DNA of 10,306 nt. It comes from Simkania sp. (lineage in GTDB: Bacteria > Chlamydiota > Chlamydiia > Chlamydiales > Simkaniaceae). The stretch covers positions 1 through 10,306 of the forward strand of contig JANQJX010000030.1 in the NCBI GenBank assembly GCA_028281425.1, read 5' to 3'. The translations under genes were made by a program, and so were the position numbers. Position 1 is the stretch's first letter; each line of letters starts with the position of its first letter. The notes under the pieces were generated by a model. It was not told the origin of the DNA. It saw only the letters and a program-made list of their open reading frames with translations, and did not search any database. Below are positions 1-6,385 of the stretch, one piece after another.

Positions 1-378
1 TGCTTTGCGTGGAGTCCATTAAGCAGCAGCAAAAAGGCGCCTGAGAGCTCTAGATCCTCCACCTGAAGGAAGAGGTTTTGCGCTCTATTTTTGATAAAAG
101 TATTTTTCCTTGTAGGGTAAACGAATTTTTTTGTTTTGTTTTTTGTGATCTGACAAGCGGTATCTACGTTAGCCAAAAACTGGGCTATTGTGGCCTGGAT
201 AGATTGGCTATGCATTTTTAGCTTCAGGGATTTCACTCCTGCTCTTAAAGACCTTTTTTGTTGGCCACCTTTCCCTTTCTTCGCATATTTTTTTGTGGGC
301 TGCAACACAGAAATTCCAAAGACGCTTAGATTCTCTCTGGCCTTCAAGAATCGATTTCTTGGCATAATTTGTTCAAAA
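1..378 (-). pseudogene. Decayed TnpB (IS605 OrfB-type) N-terminal part, runs off left edge
   Basis: Read on the minus strand, this stretch gives three consecutive peptide pieces in different frames that together look like the N-terminal half of an IS605 OrfB/TnpB-type protein. About 378-235 reads RLWNFCVAAHKK followed by WPTKKVF. About 228-130 reads MHSQSIQATIAQFLANVDTA. About 134-92 reads KIRLPYKEKYFYQK, and then the second frame resumes with FLLLLNGLHAK to the edge. The order WNFC..HK / WPT / HSQ..Q..FLANVDT / RYPYK..YF / LxLSNG is what I remember of this family; no search was run. The frame changes fall near A-runs (about 122-140 and about 92-100). One minus frame stays open from an ATG at 365 to base 1 (121 codons), but only its HSQSIQ segment looks conserved, so I do not call it an intact gene. 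The first residues of the family are missing next to position 378. Alternative: unrelated noncoding DNA. Confidence 0.5.
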
Positions 379-398
379 TCCTACTCAAAAATTTGGGA

Positions 399-1994
399 TT
401 AGCTTGCGCGTTTTTTTCTTAAATGGAGATCATAGCTCACTGTTTTTCGCTTATCTCCATAACGCATGTAATCAGGGGCGTCTCCACGAAGTGCATCTTT
501 TCCTTTATACGAATCAAGTTGTATACGAATGCGCTTTTTTAACTGAGAAGGCAATTTTTCTTGAAATTGCAAAGCAACTTGCTTGAAAGCATTGGCAAAA
601 ATTTTCTCATCACATCCAAATACCCCAAGGCCTGTCCCTGTAACGTGCACGACAATCTTTTTATTTGGATATTTTTGAAGTAAGGTCATTGCTTGTTTAA
701 ATAAAGTTGTAAAATTTGCAATAAATGCCCAATATTGAAGACATTTGCATGCCTTGCTATTGACATCAAAACCATCAGAATAGCCAAGTGCAGGTGCTGC
801 TCCTAATATCAAAAACAGAGGCTGCCCATTTATAGAGGGTCGACTTTCGTAACAAACCGTCTCGAAATTTTTAAAATTACGCATCATTTCTTTGGACAAT
901 TTCGAAAGATTTCTAGAATTTGGTCTTAAATAACCGCAAGCAATAGGGGTATTTGAATCATAGGTTTCTCCAGCTGAAGGCAAAACATTTGTCATCATAT
1001 TAAAGCCTAAATTCGGTAAGAAAGCATTGACACATTCAAAAATGGTAGGGTTGGTTCTTTGGGCAAGAGGTCCTTGAGTGCTGTCGTGTTTTGAGGCTGC
1101 CATCGCAGTTGCAACTTGAGGTATAAAGGGGGTTGGAGCTTCTGCTGCATTGTATTGACTTGCAACAGTAAATAAATGCAAATTTTTTATATCTTGGGTC
1201 GCCTTCTCAATGTCGTGTTCTACTCCTTGCGTTACATTCCAACAAAAAAGGTCCTCATCTAATTCTCCTGTTCTAACATGACCGTAATCCCAATCTTTTG
1301 CATCAACATATGCCACATTTAAATTTAAGTGCTTCATGACTATATGAAAAACTTCTTTAGCACGTGCATGCGATTTGATTTGAAAAAAGTTCTTTTCTTT
1401 CAAATCAAATAAAACTTTTTGCATCTCTTGCTGTTTTTTTGGAAAATAAAAGTGATTTTGTTTTTCAATTCCATACTTTTTTAAAGCGGACAAAAGCTCC
1501 GCTTTATCTGGAGAAGCCTTTTGTGTTACAACAATTTCTTCCTGGGAAGGGACAACCGGTGGATGAGATGAAGAAGTTTCTGGGGTTGAAGGGGATTTTG
1601 AAAAGAGGTTTTGACGAATCCATTTAATGTTACTTAAAAGCAGACGAAATTGACCATATTCTTCGGATGCTTTTAACCTTTTAATCTCTTTTTCAGTCAC
1701 CGTTTTGAGTCTTGAAACGCTAAATTCATTGATTTGAAGCCAGGATTTTATCCAAGCGGTGAAATATTCAAACACCCCAAATCGCTCAGGGTCTTGCTTA
1801 ACCAGTCCCAAAGAGCTCCAAATCGCTCCTATTAAATCAAATCTTCTTATCACGAGAACTTCATGCCCCCAGGCTTTTCCAACACAAAAAACATGTTGAG
1901 ATTCAGGCATCAATGCATGAAAATCTCTGTTTAAAAATATACTTGTAGTTGCCATAATCAAAGCAATTATACACGAAAACAAAATAAAATTCAC
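399..1994 (-). CDS. Macrodomain-like protein with hydrophobic N-terminus (uncharacterised)
   Basis: This 531-residue protein is not one I can name. Residues 4-21 are a hydrophobic segment with no strong positive n-region, suggesting Sec export or a membrane anchor. Residues 135-150 are a Ser/Pro-rich linker. The C-terminal half carries VASQYNAAEAPTP (277-289), DSTQGP (304-309), a hydrophobic strand LFLILGAAPALGYSDG (393-408) and TGTGLGVFGCDE (452-463). This SQxN..E.P.P / D.TQGP / TGxGxGxFG series resembles a group of macrodomain-like proteins related to ADP-ribose-binding folds; the likeness is from memory. The Gly-rich loop is where macrodomains bind the diphosphate of ADP-ribose. If right, the protein may bind or hydrolyse ADP-ribose or a related nucleotide, possibly as a secreted factor. 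The start is a GTG that is itself part of a GAGGTG ribosome-binding-like motif, so the true start may be the TTG at codon 5 (1982). It lies 109 bases downstream of gloB and may be a separate unit. The tail (residues 484-531) is strongly basic. Confidence 0.85.
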   Translation of the reverse strand: MNFILFSCIIALIMATTSIFLNRDFHALMPESQHVFCVGKAWGHEVLVIRRFDLIGAIWSSLGLVKQDPERFGVFEYFTAWIKSWLQINEFSVSRLKTVTEKEIKRLKASEEYGQFRLLLSNIKWIRQNLFSKSPSTPETSSSHPPVVPSQEEIVVTQKASPDKAELLSALKKYGIEKQNHFYFPKKQQEMQKVLFDLKEKNFFQIKSHARAKEVFHIVMKHLNLNVAYVDAKDWDYGHVRTGELDEDLFCWNVTQGVEHDIEKATQDIKNLHLFTVASQYNAAEAPTPFIPQVATAMAASKHDSTQGPLAQRTNPTIFECVNAFLPNLGFNMMTNVLPSAGETYDSNTPIACGYLRPNSRNLSKLSKEMMRNFKNFETVCYESRPSINGQPLFLILGAAPALGYSDGFDVNSKACKCLQYWAFIANFTTLFKQAMTLLQKYPNKKIVVHVTGTGLGVFGCDEKIFANAFKQVALQFQEKLPSQLKKRIRIQLDSYKGKDALRGDAPDYMRYGDKRKTVSYDLHLRKKRAS

Positions 1995-2103
1995 CTCTAT
2001 TTTATTTTTTAATTTAAATTTTGATTTATCCCCAAAGTTTATCCTTTTGAGTACAGAGACTGATCAACGCTCCCTTTATCGATTCCACAAGCTATCTAAT
2101 AAA

Positions 2104-2892
2104 TTACCAATCATCTCTTAAAAACCGGAGACGAGAAAAAATCTCAAAAGCATCTGCTCCTTCCATTTTAAGAGCTTTTTTAAGTTGAGGGTTATCGAGA
2201 CGAAGAAAAGGATTCGTCTCCTTTTCTATTGCAAGAGAAGAAGGCACAGAAAATCCTCCTTTTTGTCTAAGCTCTTCAATGAGACAAAGCCGCTTTAAAA
2301 TGGCCTTGTTTTTAGGTTCAATATGAGCTGCAAATTTTAAATTCTTTAACGTATATTCATGTCCAAAAAAAAGAGCGGTCTCTTCAGGTAACTTCTTGAC
2401 CTTTTCAAGAGAAGAATACATCTGTTTAAGGGTTCCTTCAAATAAACGTCCACACCCTCCTCCAAAAAGAAGATCTCCAGAAAAAAGGAACTGAAGTAAA
2501 GAAAAAAAATAACCAAGATGAAATTGTGTATGCCCTGGTGTTGATAGGATTTCAATCTTAAAAGGTCCAAAAATGAGTTCTTCTTGATCATTCACCACTT
2601 GGTCAAGAAAAAAGAGACGTCCATCTTCTGGTCCAATGACATGACAGTGAGTTTTTTCTTTTAAAAGCTCAACACCCCCTACATGATCTGCATGATGATG
2701 AGTCACCAAAGTGCTTATCAACTTTAGCTTATATTTTTCCAGGATATCTAAAACTTTCTGTCCTTCTCCAGGATCTATCACAAGTGCTTGTGTTTCCCAA
2801 GTTAAAAGATAAATATAATTGTCTAAAAGGGCAGGAAGAATAAAGAGAGCCTGATTTTCTCTTCCAATATTTAATCGTTTAATTTCACTCAT
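2104..2892 (-). CDS. gloB: Hydroxyacylglutathione hydrolase (glyoxalase II), MBL fold
   Basis: This is a metallo-beta-lactamase-fold thioesterase of the glyoxalase II family. Such enzymes hydrolyse S-D-lactoylglutathione to D-lactate and glutathione in the cytoplasm, the second step of methylglyoxal removal. All seven expected metal ligands are visible: H65, H67, D69 and H70 in THHHADHVGG, H121 in STPGHT, D140 in FSGD, and H178 in FGHEYT. The GHEYT motif and the later NPFLR (residues 227-231) are typical of the GloB C-terminal domain. At 262 residues it matches the usual length (about 250-260). There is no signal peptide. The start ATG lies 6 bases after the stop of the upstream RDD gene, with GAGG only 3 bases before the ATG, so translation is probably coupled. 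No glyoxalase I gene is in the window. The specificity for lactoylglutathione over another thioester is inferred. Confidence 0.9.
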   Translation of the reverse strand: MSEIKRLNIGRENQALFILPALLDNYIYLLTWETQALVIDPGEGQKVLDILEKYKLKLISTLVTHHHADHVGGVELLKEKTHCHVIGPEDGRLFFLDQVVNDQEELIFGPFKIEILSTPGHTQFHLGYFFSLLQFLFSGDLLFGGGCGRLFEGTLKQMYSSLEKVKKLPEETALFFGHEYTLKNLKFAAHIEPKNKAILKRLCLIEELRQKGGFSVPSSLAIEKETNPFLRLDNPQLKKALKMEGADAFEIFSRLRFLRDDW

Positions 2893-2898
2893 TTGCCT

Positions 2899-3654
2899 CT
2901 AAATCACCGATAAAAATAAGGACATAAAGTAGAAATAGCAAAGAAAATAGATAATTGCAACGAAAGTACGACCCAAGCCTACTTTTCTATGCATCACAAC
3001 ATAATGGTTTCTCTGGTCCCATGAGCTCTTTCCTGTATTGGAAAGCTTCACAGCTGCCACAATCATGGTAATGATATAAACAAAAAGAATCCCAGCACCC
3101 ATTCCAAGCCACCAAACAGAAAAACTTCTGTTGATTGCATCAGAAAACTTGAGTTTTTGGAGATGCTCATCTCGCACTGTCACACCAAATAACCATTTAC
3201 CCGGAGTGGTTCCCACACTCCAAAGCAAAAATGACTCAATAAAAATCCATATAAAACAAATAAAAATACTCGAATAAGCACTTTTAATAAAAAAGAAAGC
3301 ATTAAAAAAATAAAAAATAAAAACAAATAGAAGAGTAAGAAGAGAATAATCTAACATGCGCGCCCAGAAACGGATCCAAGGACGTGGAGAAACCTGAGTT
3401 TGATCACTCTCATTTGAACAAACCTCTTTTTTTTCTATTTCAATTTCTGGCGATTGGTCATAAGAGGGAAGGCTAAAATGCTCTAATTCAGAAATAGACA
3501 TCCAATCTTCAAAACTATCTGTCCAAACTTTTGTTTCTTCCTCAATCTTGTTCTGATCTAACATTTTTTGAAGCTGATCGTGGGTAAAAGGACCTATTTT
3601 TTCTTTTTCTTTTTTGTAATACCAAACTGCTTTCTCCGACACAATTACCCTCAT
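2899..3654 (-). CDS. GYF_2 domain - RDD family inner-membrane protein
   Basis: Residues 10-58 form a GYF_2 domain: WYYKKEKEKIGPF at 11-23, then VW (43-44) and W51. This module usually sits at the N-terminus and is thought to bind peptides. A charged linker (60-90) leads to an RDD domain with ARMLDYSL (98-105), GTTPGKWLFGVTV (148-160) and the late conserved SWDQ (211-214). Predicted membrane spans are about 104-122, 128-146, 182-202 and 230-250. RDD proteins are poorly understood; some have been linked to ion transport, and I assign no function here. The annotated ATG (3654) has only a weak upstream ribosome site. The GTG at 3642 (codon 5) lies just behind an AGGG formed by the first codons and would put the GYF domain almost at residue 1, as is common, so it may be the real start. 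A candidate promoter lies at 3681-3709. gloB follows after 6 bases, so the two are probably co-transcribed. Confidence 0.88.
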   Translation of the reverse strand: MRVIVSEKAVWYYKKEKEKIGPFTHDQLQKMLDQNKIEEETKVWTDSFEDWMSISELEHFSLPSYDQSPEIEIEKKEVCSNESDQTQVSPRPWIRFWARMLDYSLLTLLFVFIFYFFNAFFFIKSAYSSIFICFIWIFIESFLLWSVGTTPGKWLFGVTVRDEHLQKLKFSDAINRSFSVWWLGMGAGILFVYIITMIVAAVKLSNTGKSSWDQRNHYVVMHRKVGLGRTFVAIIYFLCYFYFMSLFLSVI

Positions 3655-3680
3655 AAATTTGTTTTTAAATCCACACTTTC

Positions 3681-3709
3681 ATCAAATCGTATTCTTTCAA
3701 TTTTGTAAA
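3681..3709 (-). promoter_or_regulatory. Candidate sigma-70-type promoter for the RDD-gloB pair
   Basis: On the minus strand, TTTACA (3709-3704) and TTTGAT (3686-3681) are separated by 17 bases. They match the -35 and -10 consensus at 5 of 6 and 4 of 6 positions. The predicted start of transcription would be about 20-30 bases before the coding start. It lies in the 86-base gap after the Maf gene. In AT-rich DNA such matches arise easily by chance. Confidence 0.35.
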
Positions 3710-3740
3710 GAGAGATAGATCGATTTAAAGCAGAGGTAGC

Positions 3741-5561
3741 CTATATTTTTTCCAATTCTTTAAGATAAAAAGCATTCAACTCATATCGATGTATCCACTT
3801 TGCAAAAAGTCTCTTCCATCTCATTGCAAATTTTTCTTTCTCCTCCATGTCCCAATAGATGGGACGATTTGTTTTTAAAAACTCTTTCTCAAAAGTTAAA
3901 GCAAGAGGATCAAAGCAACATTTATAAGCAATAAGCTCTTCAAATTCCATTTGATAAAAAAACATCTTCCCATCTTCAGGATCTTTATTCTTTCCTTGAA
4001 GACTTTTCAAATGAGAAAGAGCTCCCTCTATAATATTTTTCCCTTTTTTAAGAGAATTTTTAAGTCTTTGTATTAAAGGCCCTACCGAAAATGCCAAACG
4101 ATTTTCTTCAATGAGCTGATGGATCCTCCCCCGAATATCAAAAGGGGAAGGAAAAGAAAGATGGCTAAGCTTTTGATTTGGAATTCCCTTAAACCCAATC
4201 CCTTTAGAAGTCACATTCACAAAGGAAATATCTTTATTTTTTTTTGCAAATCGAGAGATTGTCTCCGATTCCATAATCCATTTTACCAAAGTATAAACCG
4301 GCTTTTTCGCACCATCTTTTCTTTTCATAAGCCTTTCAGAAGCACGACTCTCTTTTTTACGTTCCTCAAGACTTACGATATTTTTCCCAATAACTCCTGG
4401 AGCATAGAAACTTTGATTGGTAAATGCAAGATCTACCCCGACTAAAATAATAGGATTGCAGCCCATCATCGCAGCAACTTGAATAGCTGTGGTTGTCACC
4501 GACAGGGCTTCGATATCAAATCCCTTTCTCAAACTCAATTTTTCTATTCCCAGCTCCTCTTCTATCCAACTCTCAACAGGCCCTCCTGAAACCGCTCTTA
4601 CATAGCCTAAGGGGCCATTAAATGTCTCAAAAACTCTAGAGAAAAGCCGGTTCGTATAAAGAAGGGGCACTTCAAAAACAATGTTGGCTCTAAAGCGTTT
4701 ATATTCTTCCTCATTAGGATCAATCGCAATGGCTAAATGAGGCAAAATGTGCCTATGACTGAGCGCTGTAATTGCCGATCCTCCTGCTATGATTAAAGCT
4801 TGATGCTCTTTTTTCTTAATCTCATCTAATTCATCTTTTAAAGAAGGTCCAGCTCCACAAATCAGTGCAGGAACATTTTGAAAGGCATTTTGAAATCGAT
4901 TGAGATAAAAAGCATCTTTGAGATGAAAGAAATTAGGAACCATATTTTTTAAAAAGTAAGGATAGTACTTCTCTTCCATAAAAATCGCATGATGCACCGT
5001 TGTGCGACGCATTAAATGAAGACGAAAAGAGGCAATTTGACGAGACTTTTTCCTTTTTAAAGATTCAAGGGGAATCAATTCAATATTTTCAATTGGAAAT
5101 TCATAGGCCCTTTCTTCAAAAAATTGTTTCCATTTGGTAGGATCGATAAGAAAACGGAGATGAATTTGAGGATGAGATAAAAGTATGAAAGCACGTTGCG
5201 AAAAGAGAAAAAGCCTTAAGGCCTCTACATTCTCTTCTATTAAAACAAGATCCCTTCTCTTATCTTCTTCAAGCCACTTTAAAAGAGTTTCGGCGTAATG
5301 GCCCAAGCCAATTCCATAAAAATAAATCAACTCTAACCGATTGAGCTCTATCTTTGAAAAAGTGGTTTGAATTTCCTCTTGAATTTGCCCTCTTCGATGC
5401 AGAAAAAAATCTCCTAAATAGCCATTTTCTCTGCCTTCACAAAAATGAAAAGGCTTTTCATGTACCATACGCAAAAAAAAGGCAAGTTGCGTGTATCTTT
5501 TTTCAAGAAGATACTCCATGTCCTTTGGGAACCTCTCCTTGCAGCTAAGTCTGCTTGTCAT
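3741..5561 (-). CDS. Maf/DUF115 family protein (MptE-like), paralogue 1
   Basis: This 606-residue protein belongs to the DUF115 (6-hydroxymethylpterin pyrophosphokinase MptE-like) family, which includes the motility-associated Maf glycosyltransferases that add nonulosonic acids to flagellin. A first Rossmann-like part has FYGIGLGHYAETLL (81-94) and VLIEEN (106-111). The central DUF115 domain starts at PALICGAGPSL (231-241), with AGGSAITALS (259-268), AIAIDPNEEE (277-286) and PIILVGVDLAF (370-380). A helical C-terminal part (about 480-606) follows. No signal peptide or membrane span is seen, so it should be cytoplasmic. The start ATG has a strong AGGAAAGG ribosome site 4-5 bases upstream. It lies 98 bases after the MORN gene, in a gap where I find no convincing promoter or terminator. 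It shares the whole domain plan with the gene at 6382-8031. No flagellar gene is in the window, so the substrate is unknown. A nucleotide-sugar or pterin role cannot be told from sequence alone. Confidence 0.88.
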   Translation of the reverse strand: MTSRLSCKERFPKDMEYLLEKRYTQLAFFLRMVHEKPFHFCEGRENGYLGDFFLHRRGQIQEEIQTTFSKIELNRLELIYFYGIGLGHYAETLLKWLEEDKRRDLVLIEENVEALRLFLFSQRAFILLSHPQIHLRFLIDPTKWKQFFEERAYEFPIENIELIPLESLKRKKSRQIASFRLHLMRRTTVHHAIFMEEKYYPYFLKNMVPNFFHLKDAFYLNRFQNAFQNVPALICGAGPSLKDELDEIKKKEHQALIIAGGSAITALSHRHILPHLAIAIDPNEEEYKRFRANIVFEVPLLYTNRLFSRVFETFNGPLGYVRAVSGGPVESWIEEELGIEKLSLRKGFDIEALSVTTTAIQVAAMMGCNPIILVGVDLAFTNQSFYAPGVIGKNIVSLEERKKESRASERLMKRKDGAKKPVYTLVKWIMESETISRFAKKNKDISFVNVTSKGIGFKGIPNQKLSHLSFPSPFDIRGRIHQLIEENRLAFSVGPLIQRLKNSLKKGKNIIEGALSHLKSLQGKNKDPEDGKMFFYQMEFEELIAYKCCFDPLALTFEKEFLKTNRPIYWDMEEKEKFAMRWKRLFAKWIHRYELNAFYLKELEKI

Positions 5562-5580
5562 TAAACCTTTCCTTTAGGGC
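5562..5580 (-). promoter_or_regulatory. Strong ribosome binding site of the downstream Maf/DUF115 gene
   Basis: On the minus strand the bases CTAAAGGAAAGGTTTA come directly before the ATG at 5561. The two purine blocks AAGGA and AAGG give a much better Shine-Dalgarno match than most genes here. It fixes the start codon and suggests that this gene is translated on its own rather than by coupling to the gene before it. Confidence 0.6.
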
Positions 5581-5659
5581 TGCTTAAATAAACTTAAATA
5601 TTAGCACAAAAGTGAAACGCCTCTTCTTTCAAAAAAAGGGGAGATTTTAACCATTCTTT

Positions 5660-6385
5660 TCATCTGGCTTCAATCCCTGAATTGACAGGGTAAAACGTCT
5701 CTTCCTTAAGACTTCCATCTGATAAATAGGAACGATGATACCCAGCAGGGTTTCCTTGATCATACTCCCCCTCTTCAACCAATATCCCCTCTTCATTCCA
5801 AATCCGATCCAAGCCGCTTCGCTTTCCTTTATGAAATACAATCTCTCTTTTCTTATGCCCTCCAGGCCAAAAAAGAAGCACTGTTCCATGAAGAGTCCCT
5901 TCTTGATAGATCAACTTTGATCTCATTTTCCCATCTCTATAAAAATAGCATTGCGTTTTGTGAAACACTCCCCCCTTAAAATGTTCACATGCCAAAAGTT
6001 TCCCCTCTTGATCAAACCTTTCTGCTCGGCCTTCTTTTTGAGACTTATAAAACCAAGTCTTAGAAAGAATGACCCCTCTTTCACTATAAAATTGAGAAGG
6101 ACCAAAAAGTTCTCCTTCTAAGTAAAAACAGTCTGATTTTACTTTGCCATTTGAATCATAAGTGCAACATTGCCCATGACGTTTCCCTTCTTTTTCATAA
6201 TAAGCTTCAAGAACATGCCCCCATGCATCTTTTTTGCTTTTGATGATGCAGTCGCAAGAGCTCTTTTGATTGACAAGCTTTATTGGCAAAAAAGGAAGAT
6301 GGTGTTTTTGTTGGATATCAAGACCTAACTCTTCATCGATGAGGACGAGTTGTGTTCGATCAAAAGAATAAATTTGTTTTATCAT
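5660..6385 (-). CDS. MORN/YwqK-type repeat protein
   Basis: After a unique N-terminal part (1-55), residues about 60-232 are six to seven degenerate repeats of about 23 residues of the pattern Y.EGKRHGxxxxY..NGKVKS. Clear examples are KEGKRHGQCCTYDSNGKVKS (65-84), FDQEGKLLACEHFKGG (124-139), YQEGTLHGTVLLFWPGGHKK (160-179) and FHKGKRSGLDRIWNEEG (184-200). This is the MORN variant seen in proteins annotated as YwqK-family antitoxin. The antitoxin label comes from a few cases, and no toxin partner is evident here, so I do not use it as a function. The repeats are expected to form an extended beta-sheet for protein or membrane contact. No signal peptide is apparent. Its ATG overlaps the stop of the upstream Maf paralogue as ATGA, with AAGGA about 9 bases before, a sign of translational coupling. 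It sits between two Maf/DUF115 paralogues, which suggests a partner role for one of them (inference). Confidence 0.85.
   Translation of the reverse strand: MIKQIYSFDRTQLVLIDEELGLDIQQKHHLPFLPIKLVNQKSSCDCIIKSKKDAWGHVLEAYYEKEGKRHGQCCTYDSNGKVKSDCFYLEGELFGPSQFYSERGVILSKTWFYKSQKEGRAERFDQEGKLLACEHFKGGVFHKTQCYFYRDGKMRSKLIYQEGTLHGTVLLFWPGGHKKREIVFHKGKRSGLDRIWNEEGILVEEGEYDQGNPAGYHRSYLSDGSLKEETFYPVNSGIEAR

Noticed and set aside
190..402. Plus-strand open frame of 70 codons
   Set aside because: It is rich in F, W, C and S with no motif and is antisense to the better-supported TnpB-like remnant.
2346..2591. Minus-strand open frame of 81 codons inside gloB
   Set aside because: It lies in another frame of an obvious gene that carries all catalytic residues.
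4119..4445. Plus-strand open frame of 108 codons
   Set aside because: Antisense to the Maf/DUF115 core; no ribosome site or family signal.
5647..5889. Minus-strand frame of 80 codons overlapping the MORN gene
   Set aside because: Shadow of the repeat-bearing frame; the repeats give periodic openings in other frames.
5660..6385. Toxin-antitoxin module based on the YwqK-type repeats
   Set aside because: No toxin-like small gene is adjacent; both neighbours are large Maf/DUF115 genes.
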